64,000 bases of DNA from Ochrobactrum quorumnocens (lineage in GTDB: Bacteria > Pseudomonadota > Alphaproteobacteria > Rhizobiales > Rhizobiaceae): NCBI RefSeq assembly GCF_002278035.1, contig NZ_CP022604.1:1550001-1614000 (forward strand), written 5' to 3'. The notes below the pieces were generated by a model that saw nothing but the letters and a program-made list of their open reading frames with translations, did no database searches and was not told the DNA's origin. The translations under genes and the position numbers were made by a program. Positions 1 through 10,100 of this stretch are shown here, in pieces. Numbering within the stretch: the first letter of the stretch is position 1; every line of letters starts with the position of its first letter.

Positions 1-21
1 AGTAGTGTAAGTACGGCTCAT
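1..21 (-). CDS. Start of next tail gene (gpX-like?), truncated
   Basis: An ATG at 21-19 on the minus strand opens a frame reading MSRTYTT before the window ends. It begins four bases after the gpU stop, and in P2-like phages the LysM-like tail protein gpX sits near this place. Only seven codons are visible, so the gpX assignment rests on position and the start residues alone. Confidence 0.35.
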
Positions 22-25
22 AATA

Positions 26-451
26 TCACCCGAACAACGTTTGGACGATTGAAACCGGCGAGAAGTTCCCGCCAGAATATCGTTTCAATTGAATACGAAA
101 GACGTCCTTTCGGGGCATGCCTCTGGCATCGTGGTATGACTGATCTTCGCTCACACCTTCAATGACATGCATTCCGTAGACGTTCCCAGCCAGTGTAATG
201 AGTGGCAGCACCGTTCCCGTGGTTGCGGCCTGTCGCAACTGTTCCAGTGTGGTTAGTCCGCCGAACTCATGCGGGAAAAGAACACCTTCAATAGTGGTCG
301 TATCACTATCACCGCCGGTCCACTGTAGGCGGTTCAAGCCGCCCACAGTTTGAATATCGGCCCATTTTGTCGATAGCTCGCGTCTGACGCCCGTGTATCC
401 AAATTCCAACGACTGGAACATGAACGGGCCAAGACACATCGGAGTTGACAT
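26..451 (-). CDS. Tail protein gpU family
   Basis: A 141-residue protein that matches the P2 gpU family of tail completion proteins in length, place and sequence style. It has an early GPFMFQ segment, a central region around GVLFPHEFGG, and a C-terminal stretch on ligand-contact style residues GNVYGMHVIEG. gpU acts at the tail end during tail assembly and interacts with the tape measure and gpD. Its ATG overlaps the stop of the tape measure gene by one base (TAATG), indicating translational coupling. Confidence 0.85.
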   Translation of the reverse strand: MSTPMCLGPFMFQSLEFGYTGVRRELSTKWADIQTVGGLNRLQWTGGDSDTTTIEGVLFPHEFGGLTTLEQLRQAATTGTVLPLITLAGNVYGMHVIEGVSEDQSYHDARGMPRKDVFRIQLKRYSGGNFSPVSIVQTLFG

Positions 452-2793
452 TACATTCCCCCGTCAGAGTAAGCGCCGTTTGAGGCTGCTTGAAGTTTAG
501 CCGATATCGCGTTGCCGACCGCTGCCCCGATTTCACTCGGAGAGGCATTCGTCTGCACGTTAACGGCAACCGAGATTTGCGCCGCAGGCGGCGGATTAGT
601 GACGCGAACGTCTTGGGTGCCAGACGGGACGGTTTGAACCGGTGCAGCGAGAGCGACCGGAGGCGTGCCAACGATGTTGACATTCTCAGGGCTGCTGCTA
701 GCTGGCGGTCGATATTTGTTGACGTCGATCGCCATTGTTTCTTTGAAAGATGGGCGCTTGCCGTCATCATCGCCAAGCCAGAACGAACGATCCCAAAGGG
801 CCGATATGCCTCGGTTATGGGTGGCATTGAAATCGGCGGCCTTCTTCTTTTGCTCGTCGGTATGTACGCGGTCGTTAAGTGCATCAAGTCCGGACTGAAT
901 TGCGTATTCACCCAATTTTTCCGCGACGACCGCAAAAACGCCGCCACGGGCAAATGATTTCCACCCACCGCCAGCGGTTGGAGCGCTCCCTCCCGATCCC
1001 GCACCGGCAGGAGGTGCCCCGGTAGGCCCTCCAGCCTTCGGGCCGCCACCTAAGCCCGCAACCTTCGCAATCGGCCCGGCAACAGCTAGCAAACCCGCAC
1101 CGATCATTACCCAGTCGACAGTTGAGAGCTTCATTAAGTTATCGGCAAACGCACCGATGCTATCAGCACCCTTGACGGCATCGATTAGCTTTGCCGCTGC
1201 AAATGCGACAGTCGTGATCCGTCCGATTGGCGATGCGGCTAACGCAATCGCACCGAAAGATATCCCCATAAGGCCACGCCCAACCAACCCAATAGCTAGC
1301 GCGCTACCCACGGTCATGCTTCCGGACATTTTGTCAAATGCAGAACCAAGACTAGTCATGGCCCCGGAAATGTCGCCCGCTCCGATATCGCTAACAAAGG
1401 ACTTAATATCCGAGCCAATTTTTCGAGCGTGGTTCGAAAGCTTTGCAAGATCCACCATGCGCTGATCAAATGCACTGGTATCGCCTTCGAATGCCTTGCC
1501 GAACAGTATGTCGCCAAGGTCGTTGACCATCTCACGGACGCCGCCGGTTCCGCCATAACCCAACCCGCTCACAAGCCCAGTAAGCGCCATCTGAATTTTG
1601 TCGATTACTCCGACACGCTTGTCGAGAGTGTCGACCACATCACCGACGCCAAGTGAAAACTCTTTCAGGGTTGGTAGCCATGTGTCACCGTACTTGATAC
1701 CCCGCGCACTCAACTTGTTTCCGAGAAGTTCCAGAACGTTGGCCGTGGTGTCTGCCCGGACCATGTATTCCTGAAATGCGGATCCCGCATAATCAGCTTC
1801 CCGACCCACAAGCCCCAGCTGTCGCCGCAGTTCTTTCGTATCGCTGATGACAGGCATCAGGGCGCGAGCTTCTTCGCCGAAGAGAGCAAACGCATTAGTT
1901 GCCCGTTCCCATTCCGGGAGCTTTCCTATTGCGTCCAGCACCTTGAGAGTGGTCTTTACGGCATTCTTCTGCATGTCCTTGGCCGCAGCCTTAGGCGACA
2001 TGCCTATCCGTGCCCAAGCCGCGCGAGCCGCCTTAGCGGTATTGTCGCCCTTAGTGAGCGCCTTGCCCATATTACGAAATGATGTGGCCGCGACTTCAGT
2101 TTCCGCGCCCATGGCGACCATGGCGCCACCGAACGCAAGCGTTTCTGTTGCCGAAAAACCGAACATTTTACCGGTTGCCGCAACGCGCTTTGAGAAGTCG
2201 ACGAGATCCGGAGCCTTCGCGGCGGTATTGTTGCCTAAGTGATTGATAGCATCGGCATAAAGCCCGACCCCATCCACCGACAAATTGAGCTGCGTTTTAA
2301 TTTTGGCGAGAGCATCGGACGTATCTTTCTCGCTTGTTTCCCAAGCCACCGATACTTTCGCCACTTGTTCGGTGAATTTCCCCAGTTCCTCGTAAGGAAC
2401 ATTCGACTGCCCGGCAGCTGCCATAATATCTGAAAGGCCCTTGACCGAAGTCGGGATCACTTTCGACATTTCGACAATTTCATTTCTCAGAACAGCGATC
2501 TGCGCCGGAGTGCCATCAACAACTTTGCGGACGTCGGCGAAGGCTTCTTCGAATTTGATTGCGGCACCGACGGTGCCCCCTATCCCTTCACGCAGACCTA
2601 CATAACCAGCGCCGATTGCAACAAGGTTGCGGACCGATCCAGCAGCTGAAAAGCCGCCCGGCCCCCGCAAGAGGGCCGAGCTGGTGCGAGAGGCACGGGA
2701 ATGAAGACGATCAAGATCCGCTCCGATAACACGCGCTGGGCCTGAAATCTTGTTAACGAGCGAAACTATCAGTTTTGAAACAAGCGTACCCAT
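451..2793 (-). CDS. Tail tape measure protein (gpT-like, TP901 family)
   Basis: A protein of about 780 residues, the longest tail-shaft gene. The N-terminal 350 residues follow the TP901 tape-measure core (AIKFEEAFADVRKV, then a VSVAWETSEKDTSDAL region). The middle has several hydrophobic helices (residues about 490-580) and an Ala/Gly/Pro-rich linker. The C-terminus is Pro/Asn-rich. It fixes tail length; at about 0.15 nm per residue the tail would be near 115-120 nm (inference). Start choice: ATG at 2793 overlaps the E' stop (TGATG); a GTG at 2796 is an in-frame alternative. It overlaps gpU by one base. Confidence 0.92.
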   Translation of the reverse strand: MGTLVSKLIVSLVNKISGPARVIGADLDRLHSRASRTSSALLRGPGGFSAAGSVRNLVAIGAGYVGLREGIGGTVGAAIKFEEAFADVRKVVDGTPAQIAVLRNEIVEMSKVIPTSVKGLSDIMAAAGQSNVPYEELGKFTEQVAKVSVAWETSEKDTSDALAKIKTQLNLSVDGVGLYADAINHLGNNTAAKAPDLVDFSKRVAATGKMFGFSATETLAFGGAMVAMGAETEVAATSFRNMGKALTKGDNTAKAARAAWARIGMSPKAAAKDMQKNAVKTTLKVLDAIGKLPEWERATNAFALFGEEARALMPVISDTKELRRQLGLVGREADYAGSAFQEYMVRADTTANVLELLGNKLSARGIKYGDTWLPTLKEFSLGVGDVVDTLDKRVGVIDKIQMALTGLVSGLGYGGTGGVREMVNDLGDILFGKAFEGDTSAFDQRMVDLAKLSNHARKIGSDIKSFVSDIGAGDISGAMTSLGSAFDKMSGSMTVGSALAIGLVGRGLMGISFGAIALAASPIGRITTVAFAAAKLIDAVKGADSIGAFADNLMKLSTVDWVMIGAGLLAVAGPIAKVAGLGGGPKAGGPTGAPPAGAGSGGSAPTAGGGWKSFARGGVFAVVAEKLGEYAIQSGLDALNDRVHTDEQKKKAADFNATHNRGISALWDRSFWLGDDDGKRPSFKETMAIDVNKYRPPASSSPENVNIVGTPPVALAAPVQTVPSGTQDVRVTNPPPAAQISVAVNVQTNASPSEIGAAVGNAISAKLQAASNGAYSDGGM

Positions 2794-3196
2794 CACGCAC
2801 CCGGTTTTTTTGGTTTGGATAGCTCGACGACTTCATCGTGCCACCGGACGGCCTCGTCCGGCGGCATTTCAAGGAACGTCGATAAGGGTGTGAAAAGTGA
2901 CTGACTAAGCCAAATGGCTAGGCGTCGCCATCCGAACTTTCCGTGTTCAAGAAAGGGCGCATTGCTTCAGCACACTTCCTGTAATCAGTCAGGGACAAGG
3001 CATGTACTTCTGGAACGGTCGCACCGGAGAGCTGCGCGATCATTACAGCTGTATAACCGTTATCGCCCGTACCCTTTGCAGCTGTTTCGACCCGAACCAG
3101 ATCCCCAAGGACCGGCTCACGAAATGACAGTTTGTCGGTTTCCTTGCCTGCAAGAGTGTAAGGCTTGGAAAGCTGGAGTGTTGTTTCGTTGCTCAT
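2793..3196 (-). CDS. Tail assembly chaperone gpE+E' made by -1 frameshift
   Basis: This is the long product predicted when ribosomes slip -1 within gene E. At 2957-2951 the zero frame reads C_CCT_TTC, a heptamer of the X_XXY_YYZ kind. After the slip, CCC and TTT re-pair in the -1 frame. The new frame then runs for 52 codons (starting LEHGKFGWRRLAIW and ending KPKKPGA) to a TGA at 2795-2793 that overlaps the tape measure ATG. The fusion would be 134 residues. P2 and lambda make two-part tail chaperones this way from the gene just before the tape measure, so the place, frame direction and overlap all agree. No slippage was measured. Confidence 0.8.
2918..3196 (-). CDS. Tail assembly chaperone gpE (short form)
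   Basis: A 92-residue protein of the gpE/gp41-type tail assembly family. It begins with an acidic-polar leader and a TYTLAGKE-like strand region typical of the family, followed by the REPVLGDLVRVE helix. It lies between the tail tube and tape measure genes, where P2-like phages keep gene E. It is the zero-frame product of the gene that also carries the frameshift site at 2957-2951; it ends at TAG ten codons after that site. It probably coats the tape measure during tail assembly. Confidence 0.85.
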   Translation of the reverse strand: MSNETTLQLSKPYTLAGKETDKLSFREPVLGDLVRVETAAKGTGDNGYTAVMIAQLSGATVPEVHALSLTDYRKCAEAMRPFLNTESSDGDA

Positions 3197-3210
3197 GAGT
3201 TATAGGGACC

Positions 3211-3717
3211 TTAGACCAGAAGTGCGTTGCGGATGGATTGAGTGACAGAAGTGCCGCCGACCGAAACATCAAACGGCGACATTTCCAGAATGGTGCGGCC
3301 TTCGACTTCGAGGCGATAATAACGAACGGTGATTCCGTAATCGTTTTCGGCCATATCGCCGGGCTTCCAAGAACCGTGATCATTCTTCATGAGACGGCCA
3401 CGAATATAGGCTGTGGCGTTAACGACCGTGCCATCCTCATGCGCAAGCGCACCCGTGATCATAAACTCACGCTCTTGCCCAACGGCAAGGCCAAATAACT
3501 GAATGACCTGTGGGTCGAAACCGCTCATCTTGAAGCCGCTTTCAAGCTTCTCGTAGCCCAAAGGCACGTCAATCGGCATGATCATGCCCGCATTGCGCAA
3601 TTCTTCGAGCTTTTCGGTTGGAACAGGCAGCGTAACTTCGCTCGCCTGTCCGATGAGTGAAACGCGGTTTGCAAAGATCGTGCAATTCCGCAGGATATAA
3701 CGAGGCATGTCAGACAT
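3211..3717 (-). CDS. Major tail tube protein FII
   Basis: A 168-residue protein that fits the P2 FII tail tube family in length and sequence: MPRYILRNCTIFANR start, the conserved GYEKLESGFKMSGFDP segment, the GRLMKNDHGSWKPGD segment and a YYRLEVEGRTILEMSP strand pair near the end. It polymerises into the inner tube of the contractile tail. It follows the sheath gene, and the E chaperone gene comes next, as in P2. Confidence 0.93.
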   Translation of the reverse strand: MSDMPRYILRNCTIFANRVSLIGQASEVTLPVPTEKLEELRNAGMIMPIDVPLGYEKLESGFKMSGFDPQVIQLFGLAVGQEREFMITGALAHEDGTVVNATAYIRGRLMKNDHGSWKPGDMAENDYGITVRYYRLEVEGRTILEMSPFDVSVGGTSVTQSIRNALLV

Positions 3718-3771
3718 GGCCCAACCTCTTAATCGTTGAAATTTTAATGATGGAGCGAAGGAGAAACGGCG

Positions 3772-5205
3772 TTAGCCGTATGTGCCGTCGCCGATTTCCT
3801 GTGCAACCTGATTGAGCAGCAGTTCGTAGCTGACGACATTTCGATGTGACGTGATCTGAATATCGGTCATCGGTGCCGGTGGCTCAAACTTCACGCCAAG
3901 CTTGACGATGCCCTGCGCCATATCATTGTCGGTATTGGTTTCGAGCAACCAGACGTCATGTCCCGGCAAGATCGCACTTTCGAGTTCCATAGTACGAAGG
4001 AAGGCACGACCGCTTTCGACGAGGAACTTGAGGTTAGCTCGTGTGAAGGGCTTATCGACAAATTCCAGATATGCTTTTTCCAGCGCCTCATTGATCGCAT
4101 CAGCGGTGCGGCGAACCGGGATGAACTGCCACAACAGATCCGACGCACACGTCCAAACGCCCCACAAACGGAATCCCGTGCCGTCGATATTGACGATAGT
4201 GTTGATACGGTTTTCGTTGAGGTAGTTTGACTGATCGCCGTATTCAATCGGGCGGTTAACCCCGACGATGCCACTAACCGGAACGTTAGAACCGGCCCAA
4301 TGGAAACCTTGCTCAAGATCCATTTTAGCTTGCTGCCCGACGAAGAGCGCGGAAGACGGCGTCGGTACGTTCGCAGCGAGTTCAGTGTCAAACTTAAGAA
4401 CCTTCGGATCACAAACTACCACGCGCCCCGAATTGATCAGGCTCCGGTACTGGACTGCGGCTTGATCGGTCGTATCTGGACCGTCAACATAGGCCATTGC
4501 CTTTAGAGCGTCTGCAACCGTCGCCAGTTCCGCCACCACAGGATTAATGACGGATCCGATGTTTCCGGTTGCGGCAGCGTCCTTGGCACCCTCACCGCCC
4601 GTAATCGTGACTGTGACGGGCATAGTGTAACCATAGCCAGCCTTGCGAACGATAACGGAGGTAATCGCACCTTCGCTGACGACGGCTTCGGCTATTGCTC
4701 CGGTGCCGGTCTCACCTGAAACCGTTACCGTCGTCGTTGCCTGTGCATAACCGCTTCCGCCTGCGGTAACATTCACCGATGCGATGCCGTCTGCCGGCGA
4801 CGTCTGCGTGAAGCCGGGAGCGATTAGCATCTTCGGCTTATACAGCCCGTCCGATACCGCACGACGAAACGCGTGAACACCGGAGAATGCCGCGCGATTA
4901 CCGACAAGGTTTGCCCATGTCTCTGCGGTTGTTTCACCTTCCTCGACGCGAACCACAACAATAGGACAAGCAACCTGCGCTTGAACAAGGTCAATCGCAC
5001 GCCTCAAGGTGCCATCGTAACCGATGCTGATCACATCTTGCGGACGCAGGATCTGCACCGGCTTATTCAGCGGGAAAAGAAGCGGATCGACGATCTTTGC
5101 GGTGCCAATGATACCAACTACCGCAGTACGTCCGATCCGAACAAGGATCGGCGTTTCTGCACTCTCAAAAACACGGGTGCCGTGGTGAAATGGAACGGTT
5201 GCCAT
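3772..5205 (-). CDS. Contractile tail sheath protein FI with inserted repeat domain
   Basis: A sheath protein of 477 residues. The core segments are recognisable: the N-terminal HHGTRVFESAETP, the KMLIAPGFT strand, AYVDGPDTTD, and the C-terminal EFVDKPFTRANLKFLVE. It forms the outer contractile sleeve. Start is placed at ATG 5205, nine bases after AAGGAG; the frame is open further up to 5256 but without a ribosome site. Odd feature: residues about 140-219 (4549-4788), between PGFTQTSP and NPVVAELA, hold an extra block with two GGSGY/AGYGY-type repeats not expected in a minimal sheath. Similar Gly/Thr-rich repeats occur in surface domains of other phage structural proteins. Confidence 0.93.
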   Translation of the reverse strand: MATVPFHHGTRVFESAETPILVRIGRTAVVGIIGTAKIVDPLLFPLNKPVQILRPQDVISIGYDGTLRRAIDLVQAQVACPIVVVRVEEGETTAETWANLVGNRAAFSGVHAFRRAVSDGLYKPKMLIAPGFTQTSPADGIASVNVTAGGSGYAQATTTVTVSGETGTGAIAEAVVSEGAITSVIVRKAGYGYTMPVTVTITGGEGAKDAAATGNIGSVINPVVAELATVADALKAMAYVDGPDTTDQAAVQYRSLINSGRVVVCDPKVLKFDTELAANVPTPSSALFVGQQAKMDLEQGFHWAGSNVPVSGIVGVNRPIEYGDQSNYLNENRINTIVNIDGTGFRLWGVWTCASDLLWQFIPVRRTADAINEALEKAYLEFVDKPFTRANLKFLVESGRAFLRTMELESAILPGHDVWLLETNTDNDMAQGIVKLGVKFEPPAPMTDIQITSHRNVVSYELLLNQVAQEIGDGTYG

Positions 5206-5298
5206 TGCGTCTTGCTCCTTTGCTATGGCGCGTAGAAACACCAAAGTCCGGCTCAATAAGCCGGGCTTAGATGCAAAAAACTAAGTTGTGAGATTTGG

Positions 5299-5799
5299 TT
5301 AGAGCTTCGAAGCTTCTTGCCAGAAGTCGTCTTTTTGTTCGACAGACCAGCCTAACGAGAGGCGAACCGTCTCGCTTAATGGGTGCAGGCGATTGAAGTT
5401 CTGCGCACCTACGACAAGCATTTCGGCGCTGTCCCTGTCGCTTTGGGTTGGCAGCTGATCGATAATAGCTTGCAATGGAGGCGGGATATTTAGGCCCGGA
5501 ATTGCAGTAAGCGCTTCCGCCTTAGAGATAATTTCCAGAACGAATAGTTGCTGGAAGAACTGGCGTCGGCTGATGTCGTCGGGAACCGGCTCCGGTAGTG
5601 CTTCCGGTTCCCGATAATCGAAGATCGGGCCATATTTTCCGAGATGAGCATCTGCCCATATCTGTCGACCGACTTCCGTATCGTAGTTTGCATGGATGCA
5701 AATCGGGATCACGCCGAGGTCAGATGTTTTGACCGATCCGCCAAGTATAGTGTGATCGGGATCATCCCATTTGAGTGCCAGTACATCTACAACGTTCAT
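5299..5799 (-). CDS. Phage protein beside tail fibre gene, possible fibre assembly partner
   Basis: A 166-residue protein with no motif I can name with confidence. It has an N-terminal half with KWDDPDHTILGG and IPICIHANYDTE, a Pro/Glu-rich link, then an amphipathic helix (ISRRQFFQQLFVLEII) and a C-terminus rich in charged helices. It starts one base before the tail fibre stop, that is, directly downstream in the same operon, where many phages keep a fibre assembly chaperone. The function is inferred from position only. Confidence 0.6.
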   Translation of the reverse strand: MNVVDVLALKWDDPDHTILGGSVKTSDLGVIPICIHANYDTEVGRQIWADAHLGKYGPIFDYREPEALPEPVPDDISRRQFFQQLFVLEIISKAEALTAIPGLNIPPPLQAIIDQLPTQSDRDSAEMLVVGAQNFNRLHPLSETVRLSLGWSVEQKDDFWQEASKL

Positions 5800-7122
5800 T
5801 TAGCCAATCCTTTTAAACAAAGACGGCCCAGTCTGGGAGGCCGATGACGCGACGTTGCGCCAGGTTCCATAGTTGATTTGCCCCGCCGACGAATTGTTGA
5901 CGGTATTCTTATAGTAAAGCTGAACACCGCTCCTATCCGCGCCGATCCCAATGGTTTCGTTTCCAGTAGGACCCGCCAAGGTGTATCCACCGACGGGAAT
6001 AAGTTCGGCAAGCAAATATTCTTGGGTTCGCCAGTATGCGCGGTCGTTGATGTAATTCTGGACGTCGCCTAGCGTCCAGCCGTTATTTCCCAGCCGATCA
6101 GCATAAGCCGCGCCGTTTGCCCAATTAACGTTGAAGTTTGCGGGGTTCCAGACTTGAAACGCCGTACCGTCTCCATTTCCGCCCCAAAGCCAAGCCGGTT
6201 GCCCTGGTTGACCCGACCACTGAAAAGTCATTTTCGCGCCGTCGGAACGGCGGGGATACGCAGCGGCGCTGAGATAAGTGCCGGTATTCGCCAGCCACGT
6301 TAGCAGATTGCCAGAAGCCCCGTACGCCGAACCCCAAACGTTACCATTGCCCTCAAGGACGCCCGAAGCGCCCGCCGCAATACTGCCGGGTGACCGAAAT
6401 ACCCCGTCATGCCCGAAGGCAAAGAATTTTGTGTTAGTCCCCGCCGCGTCGTCAACGTGAATATTCAGACCCGTGTCGGCGTCGGGATTGGCATAAATGG
6501 CGGCGGATCGCGTTCCGTCGGCGCGCAGAAACCGGATGACTTTATTGCCCGGCGCCTGAATTTGCAGAGCGCCAGACAACGTACCGCCCGCTCGGGGCAA
6601 GTAGTCCATCGTGGGCAACTGCGTGGACGGCACCTTGCCGTTACCGTCAAGCGAGGCGACGCCGCCTTCCTTACCTTTGTCGACGGTGCCGAGAGCGTCA
6701 AGGTTCGAACGTCCCTGCGCTTTTTGTGCCAGCGAGAACGACTGTGCGGCATCTACGCGGATACGAAGCGCAAGCGCATTGCTGACCGTTGTGGCGAACT
6801 CCGGGTCGTTGCCGAGAGCGTCGGCAAGCTCCTTAAGCGTGTCGAGTGCAGCACCGGAACCGTTGACTAGATCGCTTACCGCTTGCTGAATTGCGGCGGC
6901 AACTTCCGTTGCCGTCATTCCGTCTGTAATGCCATACCCGCCAAGAGTGGTAGGTCTTTCCAGTAAGTCCGTAAACTTATGCTTATGCGTCGAAAGCGCC
7001 GTTTCCGAAGACTTGAGCTTGGCATCTATTGCGATGAGAGAGGTCGCAATTTTTGCGACCTCCTCCATCTGGTTGCCTCCAGGTGACGGCAAAGGCCAAT
7101 CGTAATTTGCCGTGGTAGCCAT
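5800..7122 (-). CDS. Tail fibre protein
   Basis: A 440-residue fibre. The N-terminal 100 residues hold the START HKHKFTDL segment found in P2-type fibres, then a helical repeat around GAALDTLKELADALGNDP, which is a hallmark of phage tail fibres. The middle has collar-like GGVASLDGNGKVPSTQLP and RAGGTLSGALQI pyocin-knob-like segments. The C-terminus is Gly/Asn/Trp-rich, as expected of a receptor-binding tip. It sits downstream of the large DUF4815-type protein in the fibre cluster. It probably binds the cell surface and sets host range. Confidence 0.88.
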   Translation of the reverse strand: MATTANYDWPLPSPGGNQMEEVAKIATSLIAIDAKLKSSETALSTHKHKFTDLLERPTTLGGYGITDGMTATEVAAAIQQAVSDLVNGSGAALDTLKELADALGNDPEFATTVSNALALRIRVDAAQSFSLAQKAQGRSNLDALGTVDKGKEGGVASLDGNGKVPSTQLPTMDYLPRAGGTLSGALQIQAPGNKVIRFLRADGTRSAAIYANPDADTGLNIHVDDAAGTNTKFFAFGHDGVFRSPGSIAAGASGVLEGNGNVWGSAYGASGNLLTWLANTGTYLSAAAYPRRSDGAKMTFQWSGQPGQPAWLWGGNGDGTAFQVWNPANFNVNWANGAAYADRLGNNGWTLGDVQNYINDRAYWRTQEYLLAELIPVGGYTLAGPTGNETIGIGADRSGVQLYYKNTVNNSSAGQINYGTWRNVASSASQTGPSLFKRIG

Positions 7123-7125
7123 CTA

Positions 7126-10100
7126 TCACACCTTTGAAAGTAGCATGCGAACGGCCGAGATTTCCGGCCGCGCCGCTGGCGTGCCGGTAATCGTTATCAG
7201 CGTTCGCGCGTCGAGGTTTGCCGCCGGATAGGCGGAACGGATGAAGGTTTGCTCGACGAGGCCGTCGCCGAGTTGGGTGGCGCTGGAAACCGGGATATTC
7301 GGATAATCATCCGGCATTCCGATTTGAACCGTTGCCGATGACCCCGCAGGCAAACGCGCATCCAATGTTACAAGGACGCGGTTTGTGTCTGCGGCATCGA
7401 TCGCGCGCGTTGCATAGTTTGCGGTCGGCTGTATCTCGCCCTCGATAATCTGAATATCGGGGAACAAGAACGGCGTTATGCGTTCCGTGCCACGCAAGAT
7501 CGCCTCGACTTGAATATCCTCGTTCTGAATATACTCATCGAACCGGATCGTTTGCGAAGGTGCTGTCGTGATGGTTTCGCCACTCGGACGGCGAAGTCTG
7601 ATTGACACATCGACCGAAGGATCGGGATATTCAACACCGGCGCGAATGATCACGTCGGACATTTTGTTCGCCTTGAATGTGCCGATAGGGACAACCCTCT
7701 CAACAGGATCAAAGCGACAGCCGATCATTTCAAACCAAAGGTCCGCTTCATTGTGAACCGTCCATGTCGAAGCGTTCGACGAGGACAGGAGCACGCCGAC
7801 GGTAAAAGGCTGTTCGGAAATAACCGCCTGTGTATCGAGATCGATCTTGCCAATCTCTGCAACGAACAAGGAATGTTCGGCATCGTCTGTCAGCGCAACG
7901 AAAGCAAATTCCCGCCCGCCTTGTAGGAAGACCGGGAAATTGAAACGAGCCGTAAAGACTTCGCCTTCAACCAAATCGGTGCCGGGGACAAACGCTTCGG
8001 CGAGAACCGTTTGCGTTGGCATTCCGACTTCAACCGTCCGAAGCTGCACGGCAATCGAATTGCTTCGAGAGCCGATCTTTGCGCACATCAAACGAATGCT
8101 CGACAAGCACCACGATTGCGCGAGCGTGAACGTCTGTGCAAGCGGATCGTGACCGCCACCGCCGTCGCTTCCTTCTCTGCGAACGATAGGGGTCGAGTTG
8201 TTCGCAGCAACATTCGTTACGTTGGTGACGTTCGTCACGTTGTTGATAACGGTGTTGTTTACGACCGGCTGCGGCATCGTTTCGGTCGTTGTTTCGAGCG
8301 ACGACGTTAGACGATATTCCTCAACTGTGATCGAGCCGCGTCCGACATAGGTGCAACCCGCTTCTGTCCCGACCGAACCTTGGAAGTAGATCGACTTGGA
8401 ACCCGCCGGAATATTCGGCGGGGTTGTGAAGTGCCCTGTTATGACGCCATCTTCATCGGCAGGTCCGGACACTGTAGGGGTTACTTCTACGCCGTCGAAG
8501 TCGACAACCACCAAAGTTTCACCTTCGATGAAGCCTTCCAGCCGGAAATTAACGTCGCGCTGCCGGATAAATTCAGCATTGACGACGCGCTCGCTTACTT
8601 TTTCGACCTTTTGTTCAAGCGAGATACCGCTGATGAACTCACCCTCATTGGCTTCGAAAGCTTGTGTTTCCGGTGAAGTCCAAACCGTCTGTTTGTCTGT
8701 CCAAACGTCCGTTGACGGCTCAATGCTTGCGCGCCCTGGCATCGGGGTAAACGTCTGATAGGGATTGATCTTCATTGCCTTGCTTCGCCGGGGCTGGCGA
8801 ATGACGGCAACTTCGGAAAACTCCAGATGACGGATACCCACAAAGGCCGGGAACTCGTGAAGACGGGCATAAATCGGCAATGTCATTTTGCCGCCGAATA
8901 CCGCCGCCGTCTGCGCAATGCCTTGATCGCGCATCGCATCATTGCGGAGCGGATCGACGAATAGCCCGCGTTTCGCACCAACGTCTCGGGCGGAAACGTC
9001 ATTCTTAAGACGCTCCTGCGCGACGAGATCGTAAACGTCGAGCAACATTGTGCGAATGTCCTGAATTTCGCTATAGGGCACGTTGCGAACGCCGGTGCTT
9101 TCAACGAATGGCTTTTTCCCCCAATCGTTCGATATGCGTGCAAGCTCTATCATGCTGTCCGATACAATCGGAGGGCGAGGACGCGATACGGCAGACGTCC
9201 CGGTCACATAGACCATTGATCCGGTCGTATCCATGCAGACGGCATCGATACGCGGAAGCTTGTAGGCATAATCGATAAGAACGTTCGTATCCTTGGCCGC
9301 TCCGGTCACTTTCACAGTATCGCGCGTGACCTCGTCGGGCTGGATATTCTCGTTGTACCGATACTTGACGGAATAGGTCGAACCGGGAGCGGGTTCCGCT
9401 CCGGAGGGCGACCAGTCGATTTGTCCCTGCGAAAGAAGCCAACTAGCAGGCGAGGTATAAACCGTGCCGCCTTGTTTGATTTCAAGGATCGCAGTTACCG
9501 AAGGATGCGCGAGAGGATCGACAGCGCCGGAGAACGGCCCATGAAGAACGCTTTCGGTGATTTCCTTTTCAACAGTGACGCGCCGTATCGATGAGATCGG
9601 GGCTTTCGATACCTTGAAAGTCTGCGTTCCGCCGGTCGCCTCGGTAAACGGATGCGGTTCGGCGTCGACATTGCGCAGGTCTGGCTTTTCCTCGACCTCG
9701 AAAGGCAACGACTGACGTCGGCTGATGCGTCGACCGTTGACGTAAGCAGTACCTTCCGAAACCGAAAAACCTTGCTTGCCGTTGGCCTTCGGGCCGAGTG
9801 CAGTGATCAGAAAGCCGTCATAAACGTAAGAGCCATTGCTCTCGCGTGAATAGCCTTCAATCGCCTTGTAGATTTCCGAGAAATCAATATTCGTCGACGT
9901 CGTGAGAATAACGCCGTCGCGGACCTGATAAACGGAAACGAGAGGCTTCGGGTCGCCGTCCTGAGAGTGGCCCCACAGCACGGTAATCTCGACCCGGCCC
10001 GGACCTTCTTCCATGTAAGCTTCGGTGCCGGGGATCGAGCCTTTCAATTCCACGTCGACGACGTCGGTTATCAGCACTTCCATGCTCCGGACACCGATTG

